The position numbers and the translations under genes were made by a program. Shown here piece by piece: positions 43,901-55,413 of a stretch of DNA of 64,000 nt (positions within the stretch are counted from its first letter, which is position 1; the number at the start of each line of letters is the position of its first letter). The DNA is from Isoetes taiwanensis (Eukaryota > Streptophyta > Lycopodiopsida > Isoetales > Isoetaceae). Location: assembly GCA_021234155.1 (NCBI GenBank), contig JAJEKV010000050.1, positions 7,921,700 to 7,985,699 of the forward strand. The letters run 5' to 3'. Under the pieces are notes generated by a model. The model saw only the letters and a list, made by a program, of their open reading frames with translations. It had not been told where the DNA came from and made no database searches.

Positions 43901-45234
43901 GAAGGCCGTGGATGGTGGGTGGGTCGCTGGCTTATTCACGATAAAGTATAAAGCTTCTTACCCAACTACAAAATACAAAACGACAAAATACTTTTACGTT
44001 TTGACGAATTTCACAACATACACCTGGGTTTTCATACATTTTTGTAATGCCCTTGGCCAAGGCCCTTGTCAACGTATCTTGACCTTTAGAATTTCGTATA
44101 TCATCAAATGCCCTTGTATTTTATGTATTTCGTACGAACCCCTTCTGCAATAGATGTATTTTTTCATTTAACAGTAAGAATAACTAGTTTTTGCCATTGA
44201 TTTTGCCATCAGCGAAGTTCTGCCACAACGATTTGCCATTGGCAATTTTCATTTTTGAACAAAAAATAGATCAGAGATTTAGACGTTACGTTTTAACCTA
44301 ATGGAATCAACTAATTCGTGCTTGAATCCGTTTATCACTGCCGTATAGATATGGATATCTCTGAATACATTGATCATGCATTTGAAGAAATATCAATATC
44401 ATTGTGAATTTATCTATTTGCAAGATACATGGAAGGGAAAAACTACAAAATTCCTTTTGTTTTGACGAATTTCACGTCATACCCCTGAGTTTTTGTAAAT
44501 TTTTGTAATGCCTTTGGTCAATGTATCTTGCCCGGTAGAATTTCGTATATCATCAAATGCCCTTGTATTTTATATATTTCATATGAACCCCTTCTGCAAT
44601 GTGTGTGCTTTTTCATTTAACTGCAATAACTAGTTTTTGCCATCAACGAACTTCTGCCACAACGATTTGCCATCGGCAATTTTCATCTGTGAACAAAAAA
44701 TAGAGCAGAGATTTAGACGTTTTAACCTGATGGAATCCTAGAAAACCTAATTCGTGCTTGGATGCGTTCATCACTGCCGTATAGATATGGATATCTCTGA
44801 CTACATTATGCATTTTTTCAAGGGCATTTGCCAAAGCAAAACTTAATGCGAGTTCACTTCCTCTAAAAGCCATGTTGTAAGACAATCTAATATTCTGTCT
44901 GTGGCTCAGATAAGGGATTAGGAAAGCACGATAGGAAAAAAGGATTTTTAGGGTTCAAAATCACATAAACCGTGCAATCTAAGCCATGAATAATCGCTGC
45001 CATCAGATTTAGGGCGTGGTCCATTAAATACTTGCACTAGAACCAATATAATATAAGAAGATTAATTATATAATTAGTTATTAATTATCTAAGATGACAA
45101 ATTTAGCTTAATTAATTAATGTCGTTTTAGCATAGCTAATGTTAACCCTTTTGGTATATTTTATGATGGCTAAAATACCCTTGATGACGTGTCATGGTAT
45201 TTGTACATATAACATAAATATATGGAACGTCACA
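43900..45234 (-). repeat. G3 3' LTR with internal duplication
   Basis: The minus-strand LTR start TGTGACGTTCCATATA is at 45234, right after the polypurine tract. Inside, 43972-44400 and 44437-44815 are direct repeats (~80-90% by eye; both contain GAATTTCGTATATCATCAAA, ATGCCCTTGTATTTTAT and CACTGCCGTATAGATATGGA). The left limit near 43900 is a guess; no partner LTR was found. Frames 43815-44153 and 44643-44885 fall inside the LTR and are not genes. Confidence 0.65.
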
Positions 45235-45249
45235 TTCTCCTCCCTTTAG
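45235..45249 (-). other. Polypurine tract of G3
   Basis: The minus strand reads CTAAAGGGAGGAGAA, followed at once by TGTGACG. Just upstream, VEDNIILKGGE is readable, the classical end of the pol frame running into the tract in plant chromoviruses. Confidence 0.85.
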
Positions 45250-46435
45250 AATAATGTTGTCCTCAACATCAAGATGGTGTGGGTGAAGATAAAGGGAGAA
45301 TTAGATTATAAAAGAGAAGATTTACTAAAGTAGATGGCTGAGGGTACATCATACATGATTATTGTCTGGTTGTGAGTCCGTGACATATATCAAACAAAAC
45401 ATAGGTCCTCGATTGAATTTGCTCACGAGAACCCTGCGGGGCTCCAAGTCATGCCTTTCTTTGGATTCTGCGGAGATCCGCGATTTTGTGAGTACTTAAA
45501 GAAAAATTTATATGTTGTGGTTGAAGGAACCACCCCCTTTGAACAAAGAACATTGAAAGAGGGAATCCTAACATGCCTACGGCTTGCGAGTCATCTCGGC
45601 ATAAGGAATGGCAACGTTCCCATAATATCCTCAGATGAATGCGTCCTATCATGCCTATACATCCTTTCCTGGTATGTATGCAACCAAGCCCCTACATGAT
45701 CCACGCGGATATAGCACTCAGGCGCTTACCACCATGAGGTTAAGGTTGATGGCATCGTTCGATGGTATCACCACGGCTGCTACCTCGCATAAAATCGGGT
45801 AAGCCTTATCCAAATCTGTCTTGAGGACCCATGTAGCGTATACGTGGGTAAAGTGTTTCCCTTAACAAAATCTTGTAAGTTACGCCTTATCGCGATTGAG
45901 GGAAAGAGCCTGCGGAATTTGTCTCCAATTGCTCATCTCATTTTCAAAGTGTTGGTGAATCTAATTATCTCGCCGGGGATCCGATTGTATGCTTCTTCAA
46001 AGGCTTACATGTAAGACATTATGGACCTTCGGATGTGTGGAGTAAAATTTAGCTTATAAGCCTATGGGCCTACCGGTGTATTATCTCAAGGTCTTGCCGG
46101 GATTGGGTTGGACAACCAAACAAAATATCAACCTAGAACTCAAAGGGTAGCATCACGGTCGCCTATGCGCCACATATTTTTACGCCGGCAGCTAATAAAT
46201 ACCCACAAACTTCCTCAACAAGGCTTTATGTCAGCCAGGCAAGCTGTTGAGAGAACGCCCGACAGAAGCTTGAGGATTTGTACCCGCGTGTCTAGAGTTA
46301 GGCATTGATCGCCCCACTTTGATTGCTTATTCGGACATGATTCACGTATGTTTTCAATGATGCGGTTGGTGTGTTTGGTTTGTCCACATCCGTTTGAGGG
46401 TGATATCGTTACTCATGGAAACTTGATTTATATAT
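45250..46435 (-). pseudogene. G3 integrase, distal part and pol C-terminus
   Basis: On the minus strand near 46.42-46.30 kb: TISPSNGCGQTKHTNRIIEN, equivalent to the HPQTDGQTER.NR block that contains the third catalytic residue region. Near 46.04 kb: VHNVLHVSL, the block that follows the integrase C-terminal domain. The last ~60 residues (LEPRRVLVSKFN near 45.43 kb; VEDNIILKGGE at 45.27 kb) match the pol tail that carries a chromodomain in chromoviruses, but the chromodomain is too damaged to call. Plus-strand frames 45451-45699 and 46108-46308 are shadows. Confidence 0.7.
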
Positions 46436-47484
46436 TCTAGAAGGAGCTCACATGAAAGCGACAAAAACCTCAGATAGATGAAGCTTCTCATTCATCTCGT
46501 GATTTTCTACAATGGTGGATGAGTGGTGGCAGCGCTTTTATCTCTGAACTACCACGGCGAAAAATAAAAACAACGGACCCCATGAAATACAATGCTAATA
46601 GATGTTTGTTTTGTACACTGCCCAGAAAGCTTATCAGGGATTAAAACCCCACGCCCTTTGCCGGGGTTTTGAGGAAAAACCCTAGTGATAAGCACCGGCA
46701 TGGGAAACTGGACAAAAGCGATAAGGCTGAAAATTCGGCTCCCAAAACCCGCGAATGGAAGTCGGTAAGCGCCTCTTACCAACACAATACGCACAACACC
46801 AACGAGAACAAATGTGACAAAACAAACCTCCCAAAGTGGAGGGGCTGATCCGCGTGCCAGCGACAACAAAACAAAACCTCTTCAAATGAAGGGCTGGTCA
46901 GCGTGCGGGCGACAAATACATTAAACAATTAAGGGGAGGTGGGTTTCAAAGAAAGAGAATAAGTGCTGGCGAGAGAAGAGGAAGCTGGCAGATGATGAGG
47001 CGTCGATGAAGAACCCGCTAATATAGCGATCAACGGAGAGCGTAATGCATGCATACAAGACATGCATGCTGCGCTCCTTCTGAATGTCGATCGAGGGGCT
47101 CCGGATCGATGGCATTAGAAGGAGCTTCGCGTAAAAATGACAAAACCTCAGAATAGAAGAGAACTTCCATATCAAAGCGGGATTGAGGGTGAAGGTCAAA
47201 AGGTATATGGTTAAAGAAGAGGCAAGGCCGAGAAGAACATGCCCATGACATGAAAGAAAGCATAAAGCGGGTCAATCAAGCATGGAGGCCCCTCCACCGC
47301 ATGGTTTCAAAGAAGAGAATAGAAGTCTTCTTTGAGAGAGAAGAGGAAGTGCCAATGAGACGTCAATGAAGAACCCCACCTAATATAGCGATCAACCAGA
47401 GAAGGCATGCATGCATGCAAGACATGCATGCTCGCTCCTTCTAGAATGTCGATCCGAGGGCTCGGATCGATGGCATAGTGCTAA
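46436..47484. mobile_element. ~1.05 kb insertion splitting the G3 integrase
   Basis: Integrase sequence stops at ~47485 (SRDPKFLSAF then MDFFS on the minus strand) and resumes at ~46435. The insert consists of two direct copies: unit 1 at 46436-47124 and unit 2 at 47125-47480 (~356 bp). Both start TAGAAGGAGCT and end CGGATCGATGGCAT. Unit 1 holds an extra ~400 bp (46520-46920). Each unit has GCATGCATGC runs and a near-palindrome (CGATCCGAGGGCTCGGATCG in unit 2). No protein is encoded. Candidates are a TRIM-like element reduced to two LTRs, or a tandemly duplicated MITE. Confidence 0.65.
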
Positions 47485-48000
47485 AGAAATCCATTCAGAA
47501 AGCACTAAGAAACTTTGGATCTCTACTATTGTATGCAATGCTCCATGGAGACGGAACATTTCCTTTGCAAAGAGGAGTGCAATATTTAATGCGGTGTCGG
47601 TGGTGCGACATGGCAGGAAATATGCCATTTTTGAGAGCTTGTCCACCACTACCATTAGAGCATCAAACCCCCTCAAAGTTCATGGAAGACCCACAATGAA
47701 ATCCAGGATGATGACTTCCCATTTTGCATTGGAAACGTCCAATGGTTCTAGCATGCCTAGAATGCGCAAATGTTCGGCCTTCATTTGTTGACAAAGCTGA
47801 TACTACTTGATGTACTTTGCAACATGCTTTTCCATATCTAGCCAGAAGTAACTGGACCTTATCTTGAAAAGGTCTTCACAAACATGGCATATCCAGCTAT
47901 TGGACTATTATATGTGTCATGGAGAATGAGTTTGCCGGACCGGGATGTCTGCAGCACATACCATAATCTATTTTTATCATAGAGATTACCTTCTTTTCTT
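47485..48000 (-). pseudogene. G3 integrase, zinc-binding region and catalytic core start
   Basis: The minus frame from 47676 contains FDALMVVVDKLSKMAYFLPC and ALNIALLFAKEMFRLHGA, the block around the first catalytic Asp and the following helices. Upstream (47.95-47.70 kb) LILHDTYNSPIAGY is the His-His half of the HHCC zinc-binding domain; the Cys half is damaged. Downstream SRDPKFLSAF is the second-Asp block. The plus frame 47411-47791 (126 residues) is the opposite-strand shadow. Confidence 0.85.
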
Positions 48001-48330
48001 TTTAATGGCCCGATAGGTATCCGCTCTTACATCACGGCCTCCTTAGATAGCTTTGCCACACCTCTTTAAATTCATGGAAGAGTTTGCTCAATGAGATGCT
48101 TCACAAGACTCGGGTAAGAGTTGAAATAGCACAAGCGGTTGATGACAAAGAGGAGCCGGTAAAAGTCATAGCCAAATGCCTGATTTTATGGGAATGTAGT
48201 AGAGGCTCCCTTAACTTAAAACAAACAATGCGAGGCACAACTTCTAACTTAGCGATGGTGTCTTTCTTGAGTGAATCACGAAAAAGTTACCTTGTGTAAA
48301 TATTAATAAGCATATGTGAAATACATTACA
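48001..48330 (-). pseudogene. G3 RNase H-integrase tether
   Basis: On the minus strand, HEFKEVWQSYLRRP and an 'EGNLYDKNRLWYV' stretch precede the integrase His block, as the tether and last RNase H strand do in Ty3/gypsy pol. The plus frame 48084-48299 is its shadow. Confidence 0.5.
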
Positions 48331-49100
48331 ATGGGGCATGGCCCCTTCAAAGGCGTTGCCGAGTTAAGGGGCGGCTTCCGGTTGAAACACTAGATCTAAG
48401 GAATAGGATGCTCGGTTGGAGAAACAAAGAGGTTGAAAACATTTATAGGTTCTGAAATTGTGCACCGTAACTAGTGTGAGATAGAAGTCCTAAGATAAAC
48501 CTTTTTGTATCTTGCTTTTAAAAATTTGAAATAAGGTATGTTTCCTTGATTCTTTCGGGAACTTCTTACCTAAGTTGTTTGCTTTGACAAATTTTCCCTT
48601 AACTATTTTGTAAAGGAAAGAAGCTAAAAGAAAACAATGTGGACAAATGTGTCCGATGTTTGAAAATTAAACGAATGAATATGAAGTTATTTGGATAAAT
48701 GCTTTCGGTAGCTTTTCCTGGCCGGACCTTTTAAGAGGGTGCGTCTAGCGTTATTTGGAACTAATATCTTTACCATTTTAACGCCTGGCACGGGGTTGAG
48801 TGTTTGTAGTTTGTATGCTTTAATGGAAATCATGCGAGGCGAGAAATGTATTAGCTCATGACAAAAGGAAATGACCATCGATAGGAAATTGAGTGGATTC
48901 TTGAAAATATCCACCGAGGATAAATCGTAGATGGGGACAATTGTTTCGATGTACAGACCATATGCAAAAGCTATGCTAGCCATGCGGTGAGCCGCAGGCG
49001 AACTATTCTTTAGCCGCTTTACTAAAAGAATGCAAGTGTACTTTCGCCAAAAGCGATTGGCATATGCCATTTTTTGGGATGCCTTTTCTCTAAGAGGGCT
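48331..49100. other. Intergenic DNA, no gene seen
   Basis: The minus frame 48687-49109 is 140 residues and begins just outside a duplicated block. It has no recognisable domain and no splice context, and its position next to G3 suggests transposon or flank debris. It is the longest frame between G3 and the duplication block, so it is recorded but not called. Confidence 0.3.
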
Positions 49101-51840
49101 CAACAACAAGTTCTAAGTAGGAAGAGATTGAGCTAACGGCGAACTATGCTTTGCCGCCTGTTTTCTATATAGAAATGATCTCCAACACAACCGTTTTAAG
49201 TATGTCATTTCATCACATCACCAGTACGACAAAATAAATAAAGAGAAACGATTATCACGGGTCTACGAATTTTTTTGTTCACGTTAAGATACTGCTTTAT
49301 GGGCGATTAAAAGCAAAGGTACTTTCGTCCCTTTCAATATTGAGCAATGGCCTGAGAGAGGCACTTTAAAGCATGCTCGCATAGAAATATACAAAATGCA
49401 GCAGGATAATTATCTGATGCTAACCATTGTATACAGACTACCATGGAAAGAGCTCTTCGAACTGGCTTGCATTTGGTAGTATTCCGCATATAATAAATAA
49501 TGGAGCTCAACAAGAGCTTCTAAGTAGGAACAGATTGAGCTTTAATAGTGTTTTTTTAATAGCAATGAGTTGATTCATTCTTCTATTCTAAGCTGTGAAT
49601 TGCATCAGGAGTCAGAATGTATAATTTTTGTTCACACATTAGATCTTTTCTTTGTAGACCAGGACCTTGAAAATTTGTCAATGCACATGCCTTTCCTTAC
49701 TGCATTCAATAATGAGAGGTATTCCGAAGCACCTAATTGCCTACATAGAAATATACAAAATGCAACGAGATTAGAGCTCTTCGGCCTAATTGCCTACATA
49801 GAAATATACAAAATGCAAAGAGATTAGAGCTCTTCGGATCGGCTTGCATTCGGTAAGATTACACATATAATAAATAATGGAGCTTGCCAATGAAAAGTAG
49901 GAAGCGTTTCCTACAATGTTAAGATTGAGCTCAAGGGTTTGATACTTGAATGTACTGTTAGATCAGCATCTGGAACAAATCCTCCTCCACCGCCTAGTAA
50001 TGTGGTATGAGAGAGCTGAGAATGTGCCACGTTTTCCAAGGTACCAACATAGACCTGAACTTTGAAGGTAAATCTGGTGCACTGTGGCGCAATGTGCAAA
50101 TCTCCCAAAGCCAAAACATTATGTGAAAGAAGAGCTATACGCTTAAGCGTGTCCTATTTTTCCTGCATAGAAACCCATTATTTGCAAAACAAAGATGCTG
50201 ATTTAGAAACATCTTGCATAAATTTACTGCTTTTCATGACAGGCGGATGGATACTTCCATGAAACCATTGATTTCTCCCAAAAGAAAGCATCGCAAATGA
50301 CAATCTGTGTGTGCATAATTGAACTTTTTGTTCCAAACAAAGAAAGTAACTTGAGACACTTCTTTAAGCATGTTTACTTACAACATTTATGTCAGACTAG
50401 AAAGGAAGAAGGGATGTATTGCAGCACATGTATATTCAGAATAGAACAAGACTGAGCAATAAAGATTCCAAACACAACATTCTTTAGTAAAAAGGCACAC
50501 GAATAGTTCCCACTATATTCATCATGGCTTGCATGAGATCTTGATTTATAGTTCATCTCATGAACAAAGAGATTGTGCACTTGGCATGTGCCTAGATGAT
50601 AATTGTTCTAAGTGCAACCTGGAAGAAGCATGTCCCCTGTATATGGTTTCAATTGCTGCATGTGCGGCAAAGATTCTAACTTTCCTGCATTGGTTGGATA
50701 GTCTGGGTCTTTGTTGCGGATTTTTGTTCTGAATACTATGGGATAGAGAGTTGAACCTTAAATTATTCTCCACACTAAATCTGATCCTTCATTTCGAATA
50801 GCAAGGCCAAATTGTTGAAGAATAACTTCATTTCAAATAGCAAGGCTTCAAAAGAATATTAATATTTAAGTGAATAAACAGCACTAATTCAATGTTGCAG
50901 CCATATGCATCAGCTCGCAGATGTCTACATCCATTTTACTATAGTTGAACAGCAGGTCTTCTGGTTACCGCTTGATTGGCTTACAACCACAACTAGAGAA
51001 AGTACTAAAGTTATGGTTAGATATTGTATCCTATGGTGGGTAAAGATCATGTCAATTTTTCCTGTTTCAAAATGTAATATGGATAACAAAGGTGCCTTTC
51101 ATGATAGCCTGGTTAAATGATTTTGCCAATGCTCAACAAGAACTTCTAAATAGGAACCGATTGAGCTTTGACCGTGTTTTTTGAATAGAAATGAATTGAT
51201 CCATTCCTCTAATATAAGCTGTGATATGCACCAGGATAATTTTTCACACATTAGATCTTTTCTTTGTAAACCAATATCTTGAGCAATGTCAATGCACATC
51301 CCTTTCCATTACTGCAATTGAATAATGAGAGGTATTCCAAAGCAACTTGCCTGCACAGAAATATACAAAGTGCAACGAGATTAGAGCTGACTTGGAGTCG
51401 GCTTGCTTTCAGTAATATTCCACATGTAATAAATGAAGGACCTTGCCAATGAAAAGCAGGACGTGATTTTTACAATGTTTGCTTGAATGTACTGTTAGAT
51501 CAGCATCTGAATCAAATTCTCCTTCGCTGCCTAATAATGCGGTATGAGAGAAAACAATCAGACATTTCTCTTATGTTTACAACACTATCTCAATGTTGCA
51601 GACAGCTGAATCAATTCTTTCTAATGCAGATGCCCTACATCCATTTTACGATAGCGGAACAACGGGTCTATGAGGAGAAAATTATCTTCTTGTTAATGCT
51701 TGATTGGCTTATGGTCACAACTAGAGAAAATAGTAAACTTATAGATGGATACTGTATCCTGTGGTGCACTTTCATGGTAAGGAATATGTCAAAATGTAGT
51801 ATGGATAACGAAGGTGCATTTCACTTAATGACTTGATTTA
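49101..51840. repeat. Tandemly duplicated block of unassigned sequence
   Basis: Several direct duplications: 49490-49990 versus 51120-51545 (CACACATTAGATCTTTTCTT; AATAATGAGAGGTATTCC; TGTACTGTTAGATCAGCATC), 50890-51110 versus 51590-51830 (TACATCCATTTTAC; GCTTGATTGGCTTA; TGTAATATGGATAAC), and a short one at 49740-49850 (ATAGAAATATACAAAATGCA twice). Copies are diverged, so the duplication is old. The parent sequence is not recognised; it could be gene introns and exons or an unidentified repeat. Confidence 0.6.
49911..50114 (-). CDS. Candidate exon, unknown protein
   Basis: A 67-residue minus frame with ordinary protein-like composition (LGDLHIAPQCTRFTFKVQV, then GGGGGFVPDADLTVHSS). Its C-terminal part recurs in the diverged duplicate at ~51.55-51.48 kb (LSHTALLGSEGEFDSDADL, then TVHSS). 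The shared SHT-LLG...DADLTVHSS and mostly conservative changes hint at past coding constraint. No family was recognised, and no splice partners were established; it could equally be an exon fragment carried by the duplication. Confidence 0.3.
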   Translation of the reverse strand: MALGDLHIAPQCTRFTFKVQVYVGTLENVAHSQLSHTTLLGGGGGFVPDADLTVHSSIKPLSSILTL

Positions 51841-52980
51841 AAATCATTTTACTTAATCTTTGCAGCTTGTTAGAAAATACCAATAAGAGAAGTATGATTA
51901 ATGTAAAAGTACAGTCCTGATAGATGAATGAATGTTCTACGATATGTCCATTCAAATATTTGATTCTTATGCTCGCTTGGATAGACTAGATAATTAGGCT
52001 AACCTGATCATGAAATCACATGTTTGATAATGGATAGGAATACAAAGAACAAAAGAGCTTAAGTTATTTGACATGAACACTGCCAACTAAAAAAGCACAC
52101 AATACTAAACAAATGAGCTTAATTTATCTACGAACTATTCACTTTAGGTGGCCGGACCATGCCTCGGCTGACTGATGTATACCTGACCAAAACCTTGGTG
52201 AGAAAGCAAAGATACTTGATTTATTTAGGGGCGAGCCTTGAGCCTTCTAAATTATGGCGTGCGAAATCTCCCTTAAGGGAGATGCTGGGGAAGATCCTTG
52301 CCCTGGTCTATTAACACCCAGGGCGCTCCTAGGCCATCGGCCTTATTTATCACCGATTGACCCTTGAGAGTAAGTATGGTTTTACTGGCAGCTCCTCTAT
52401 TTTATCATCAATGTTTTGCTCCATCTTTTTATTCTGCGTCTGTGGGATATATCTCAAAGATAAAATTTCAGAACAAAGTGTGCATCTACTTATCATGCTG
52501 AAAAATTATCCTTGTAATATCAGCAGTGGACAATCGTTCTTGATGCCTCAATCTTTTCCCTTCAATAGAAAAGCTTCAAAATCAACGAAAGAACTCATCT
52601 ATATTAGATATTTTTTATTGCTCATCGTCAAATATCTTGTTCTAATATGGCATAGCTAGGTTTATCTCTCCTCATTGTCAAATATATTGTTCTAATATGA
52701 CATACTAGGTTTATAAACTAGGCAAAAGCACGTTTGATCACTTTACATATTGGAACTGACGAGTCTTGGTGAATGATCCTATGTGTTTTTGCCAAAAGTT
52801 CTTGAGTTCTTGTAAAATTTGTTATTTCTACTCTCATTCTAGATGGAATTTATTTTATACTCATACGTTTTGACTAAATAATGTTATCATTTTTCCTAAA
52901 AGACAATATAGTTGGGAGAGTGTTGTCATAAAATGAACAGATAAGTTAACAACATATAGAAAGAAGACACTACGTTTTGT
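51841..52980. other. Intergenic DNA with a short tandem duplication
   Basis: Near 52618-52720 a ~60 bp segment is repeated (CGTCAAATATCTTGTTCTAA / TGTCAAATATATTGTTCTAA, each followed by a CATA..CTAGGTTTAT segment). The plus frame 52357-52659 overlaps it and has no domain. Otherwise nothing is supported. Confidence 0.4.
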
Positions 52981-53275
52981 CATCACTACAAGGGCTAATG
53001 GGGGTTTGTAACGTATTGATTTGTGACGCATATTAATTTGCCACGCAATTTTATATTTGTCATACGTGACAAAAAACATTAAAGTTTGTAACGGGTAGCA
53101 AATGTTAAATACTTGTAACGCGTTACGAAAATTTGTATGAACTAGTTTGCAACGTGTGACAAACATTAGAATTTGTAACACGTTACAAATGCAATTTATA
53201 TAGCGATGTAGTAAGCTTGTCGTTGTAATGCGTTGCAAAATGAAATTTGTAATGTGTGATGATTTTTCTTTTTTT
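52981..53275. mobile_element. CACTA-like transposon end with subterminal repeats
   Basis: CACTACAAGGGCTAATGGGG at ~52985 has the CACTA start of En/Spm-type termini. It is followed by about nine copies of a ~20 bp palindrome-like motif of the type TTTGTAACGCGTTACAAA, in both orientations, through 53260, as in the subterminal regions where such transposases bind. The opposite terminus was not found, so this is one end or a non-autonomous remnant. The minus frame 52861-53238 is a chance product of the repeats. Confidence 0.6.
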
Positions 53276-55413
53276 TAAGGGCGTTAAAATTTTTTATTAT
53301 ATAGGATAGGGATATAAAATACATAGGAAGGAATAGATGGAATTGAAATAGCCCCCAAAATCCTACGATTGCTTCCTCTCCTCATCGGTAACCTAGAAAC
53401 TTGAGACTATACATGACCTCTTGGAGCAAAGTGATGAAGAACTTCGCTTAAAAATGAGCTGGTACCTCCTCTTCGGACTACCCAATAAATGAGTAAGCTC
53501 TACACAAATCATTGAGAGCATAAACTTCACAAAACAAGGCCATTTGCAAGAAAAAGGCCATGTAGTACTTGTTGGCTACTAAGGTGATGGCAAAAGTAGA
53601 TGCGAGTCCATGCCCGGATACATTGGATTATGTAAGCACAAGGTGGCGGATATGGTTTGGGGCCATGGGAACACTCAAGTAAATCTTTTGGAGACAACAC
53701 CTAATGTCATATTTAGAGGATCAAACTCAACATCTAGATGCTTTTTCCCGGTTGATTAAAGGCCACGATAGTTAAGGAAAGGAAGGAAGGAAGGAAGTAT
53801 ATTTTAACATCCACGAATGGCTGGCCAGAGGCAGTTTTACAATACTTGGCGAAAGTTTCCGAGCACAAAAATAAAACCCGCGAAATACGTACAATGTGTC
53901 TCTACCAGGATGAAAACCCCAGGTGTGGGAGGAAAAACCCTTGTAGTAGTAGTTGAGGACCCTATTTAGTGACTCAAATTCCATGTTTGTGGGGACTCAC
54001 GATGGTGGAGACTTGGGAATGTAGGATAAGGCGTGCCACCATTAGCCAAAATAGCGGTTGGTGGTGCTATCTGAGCATCGAGATGCGGCATAGGCTAACT
54101 TCCGGATGTGTGCATATCTTTGGGCATTCGTAGAGCATGGTGTTCATCTTCGACTATCTGCATGTGGCATAATATCTTGAGAGTTCACAACCCTCATCCG
54201 TCTGTGACTGGCATCTGGTCTGAGATGGGGTGGGACCACAATCCTTATTGCCTTCTGTCTTCGTTTCTTGGTGGAAATGTGTACCGGATCTTGGTGAAGT
54301 GTTCAGCGTGGATTGACACATTATTATTGGTAGTACTTTCTGTTTTAGGCACAGGCAGGCATCCGGAGGAATGACCATGGCGACCGTCACGGCTCTCTGC
54401 GATATCCGACATATCCACAATGTGTTGATAGTCCTATGGACCATCGTCACGAACCATCTACAATGCTCTTGCCATACTACTCTCTTGACGTTCTGACCCC
54501 TTGTGCCAATAAGGGCAGGGAGGAAGGCGTTATCATTTTACATTATTGCCCATGGAAATCGCCAAGGTGTTGTATAAATGGTATTAGAATTAGAGACCTC
54601 GAGTTTAAGTCTCCATGGGGAGTCTCCCAATTAGTTGATTTGGTTAAGGCAAAACAATCTGAGAGTCCTTATAGATCGCGAGGTATGGACCCTCATGGTG
54701 AATGATGTACAGGTATTTTCGATCAAAGGCGACATTCCAGAGTGGGCCGGATTGAGTATAGTTTGTGACCCATAGGAACCCTTTCAGTAAATCTTGGGGA
54801 GGTGAATTTATGATAAGATGGACCAACACAAGACTTTCTTGCCAAAGCTAGATCCGCTGCTTAGCGTTTGTCAACGCTTCGGGTTAAAGAAGTGAGCTTG
54901 GCGAGATCAACCAGCATGGGCATGCTGGGCGCACCTATAGTCTCTTATGCTTGATCTATGAAGGGATGATCGAGATTTCCATGTGAGTTCTACTTTGTTA
55001 TGAATATAGTAGCTGGGGAATTGGTCTTGGTTAGTCTTGGTGGTTAACATGGAATTATTGCAAAAGATGGCAGAATTATGGGCAAAGCAAGGCAAATAAA
55101 TGGCAATGAAACCTTCCAAATGAGGGTTATGGTCAAAGTAATATCTTGGAGCCAAGATATTATTTAGTGGATTAAGTTCTAGACTTTAAATATAGTTGAG
55201 CCAAGATAGTGATGCTTATATTCAAAGTCAAGATAAATACAAAATAACTAAAGTAAAGTTAGTTTGAAGGAAAGGTAGACGTAACTATTAAACTATAAAG
55301 TGATGGGCATGAATGGTTATTATTATTAGGCGGCCGAAGCTTTTTTGACAAATTACTTTAGCTTTATTTTTAATTGAGATATCTCATGACCATGCTTGAG
55401 GCCTAATCATGTT
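53276..55413. other. Retrotransposon debris, no gene seen
   Basis: Contains a (GGAA)n tract near 53775-53800. An 'aaaaccccaggtgtgggaggaaaaaccc' style segment near 53910 resembles 46640-46690, typical of copia LTRs or leaders. A box-B-like phrase (GACCTCGAGTTTAAGTCTCC near 54594) could be from a tRNA-derived SINE, but no box A or tail was seen. The frames 54108-54374, 54154-54450 and 54436-54705 show no domains. Confidence 0.35.

Larger units (their letters stand above)
43900..48330 (-). mobile_element. G3: Ty3/gypsy retrotransposon fragment, minus strand
   Basis: Read on the minus strand: end of RNase H/tether (48.3-48.0 kb), integrase zinc-binding and core (48.0-47.5), a ~1.05 kb foreign insertion (47484-46436), the rest of the integrase (46435-~45990), a pol tail, a polypurine tract (45249-45235) and a 3' LTR from 45234 leftwards. 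RT and gag were not found to the right, so the element is truncated. All frames are broken. Confidence 0.8.

Noticed and set aside
47411-47791. 126-codon plus frame
   Set aside because: Opposite-strand shadow of the G3 integrase, where the conserved integrase blocks are read on the minus strand.
53772-53984. 70-codon minus frame beside a GGAA tract
   Set aside because: Sequence style matches retrotransposon leader DNA and the frame has no recognisable motif.
54590-54640. Box-B-like phrase suggesting a tRNA gene or SINE
   Set aside because: No matching A box, no cloverleaf and no tail or target duplication could be found.
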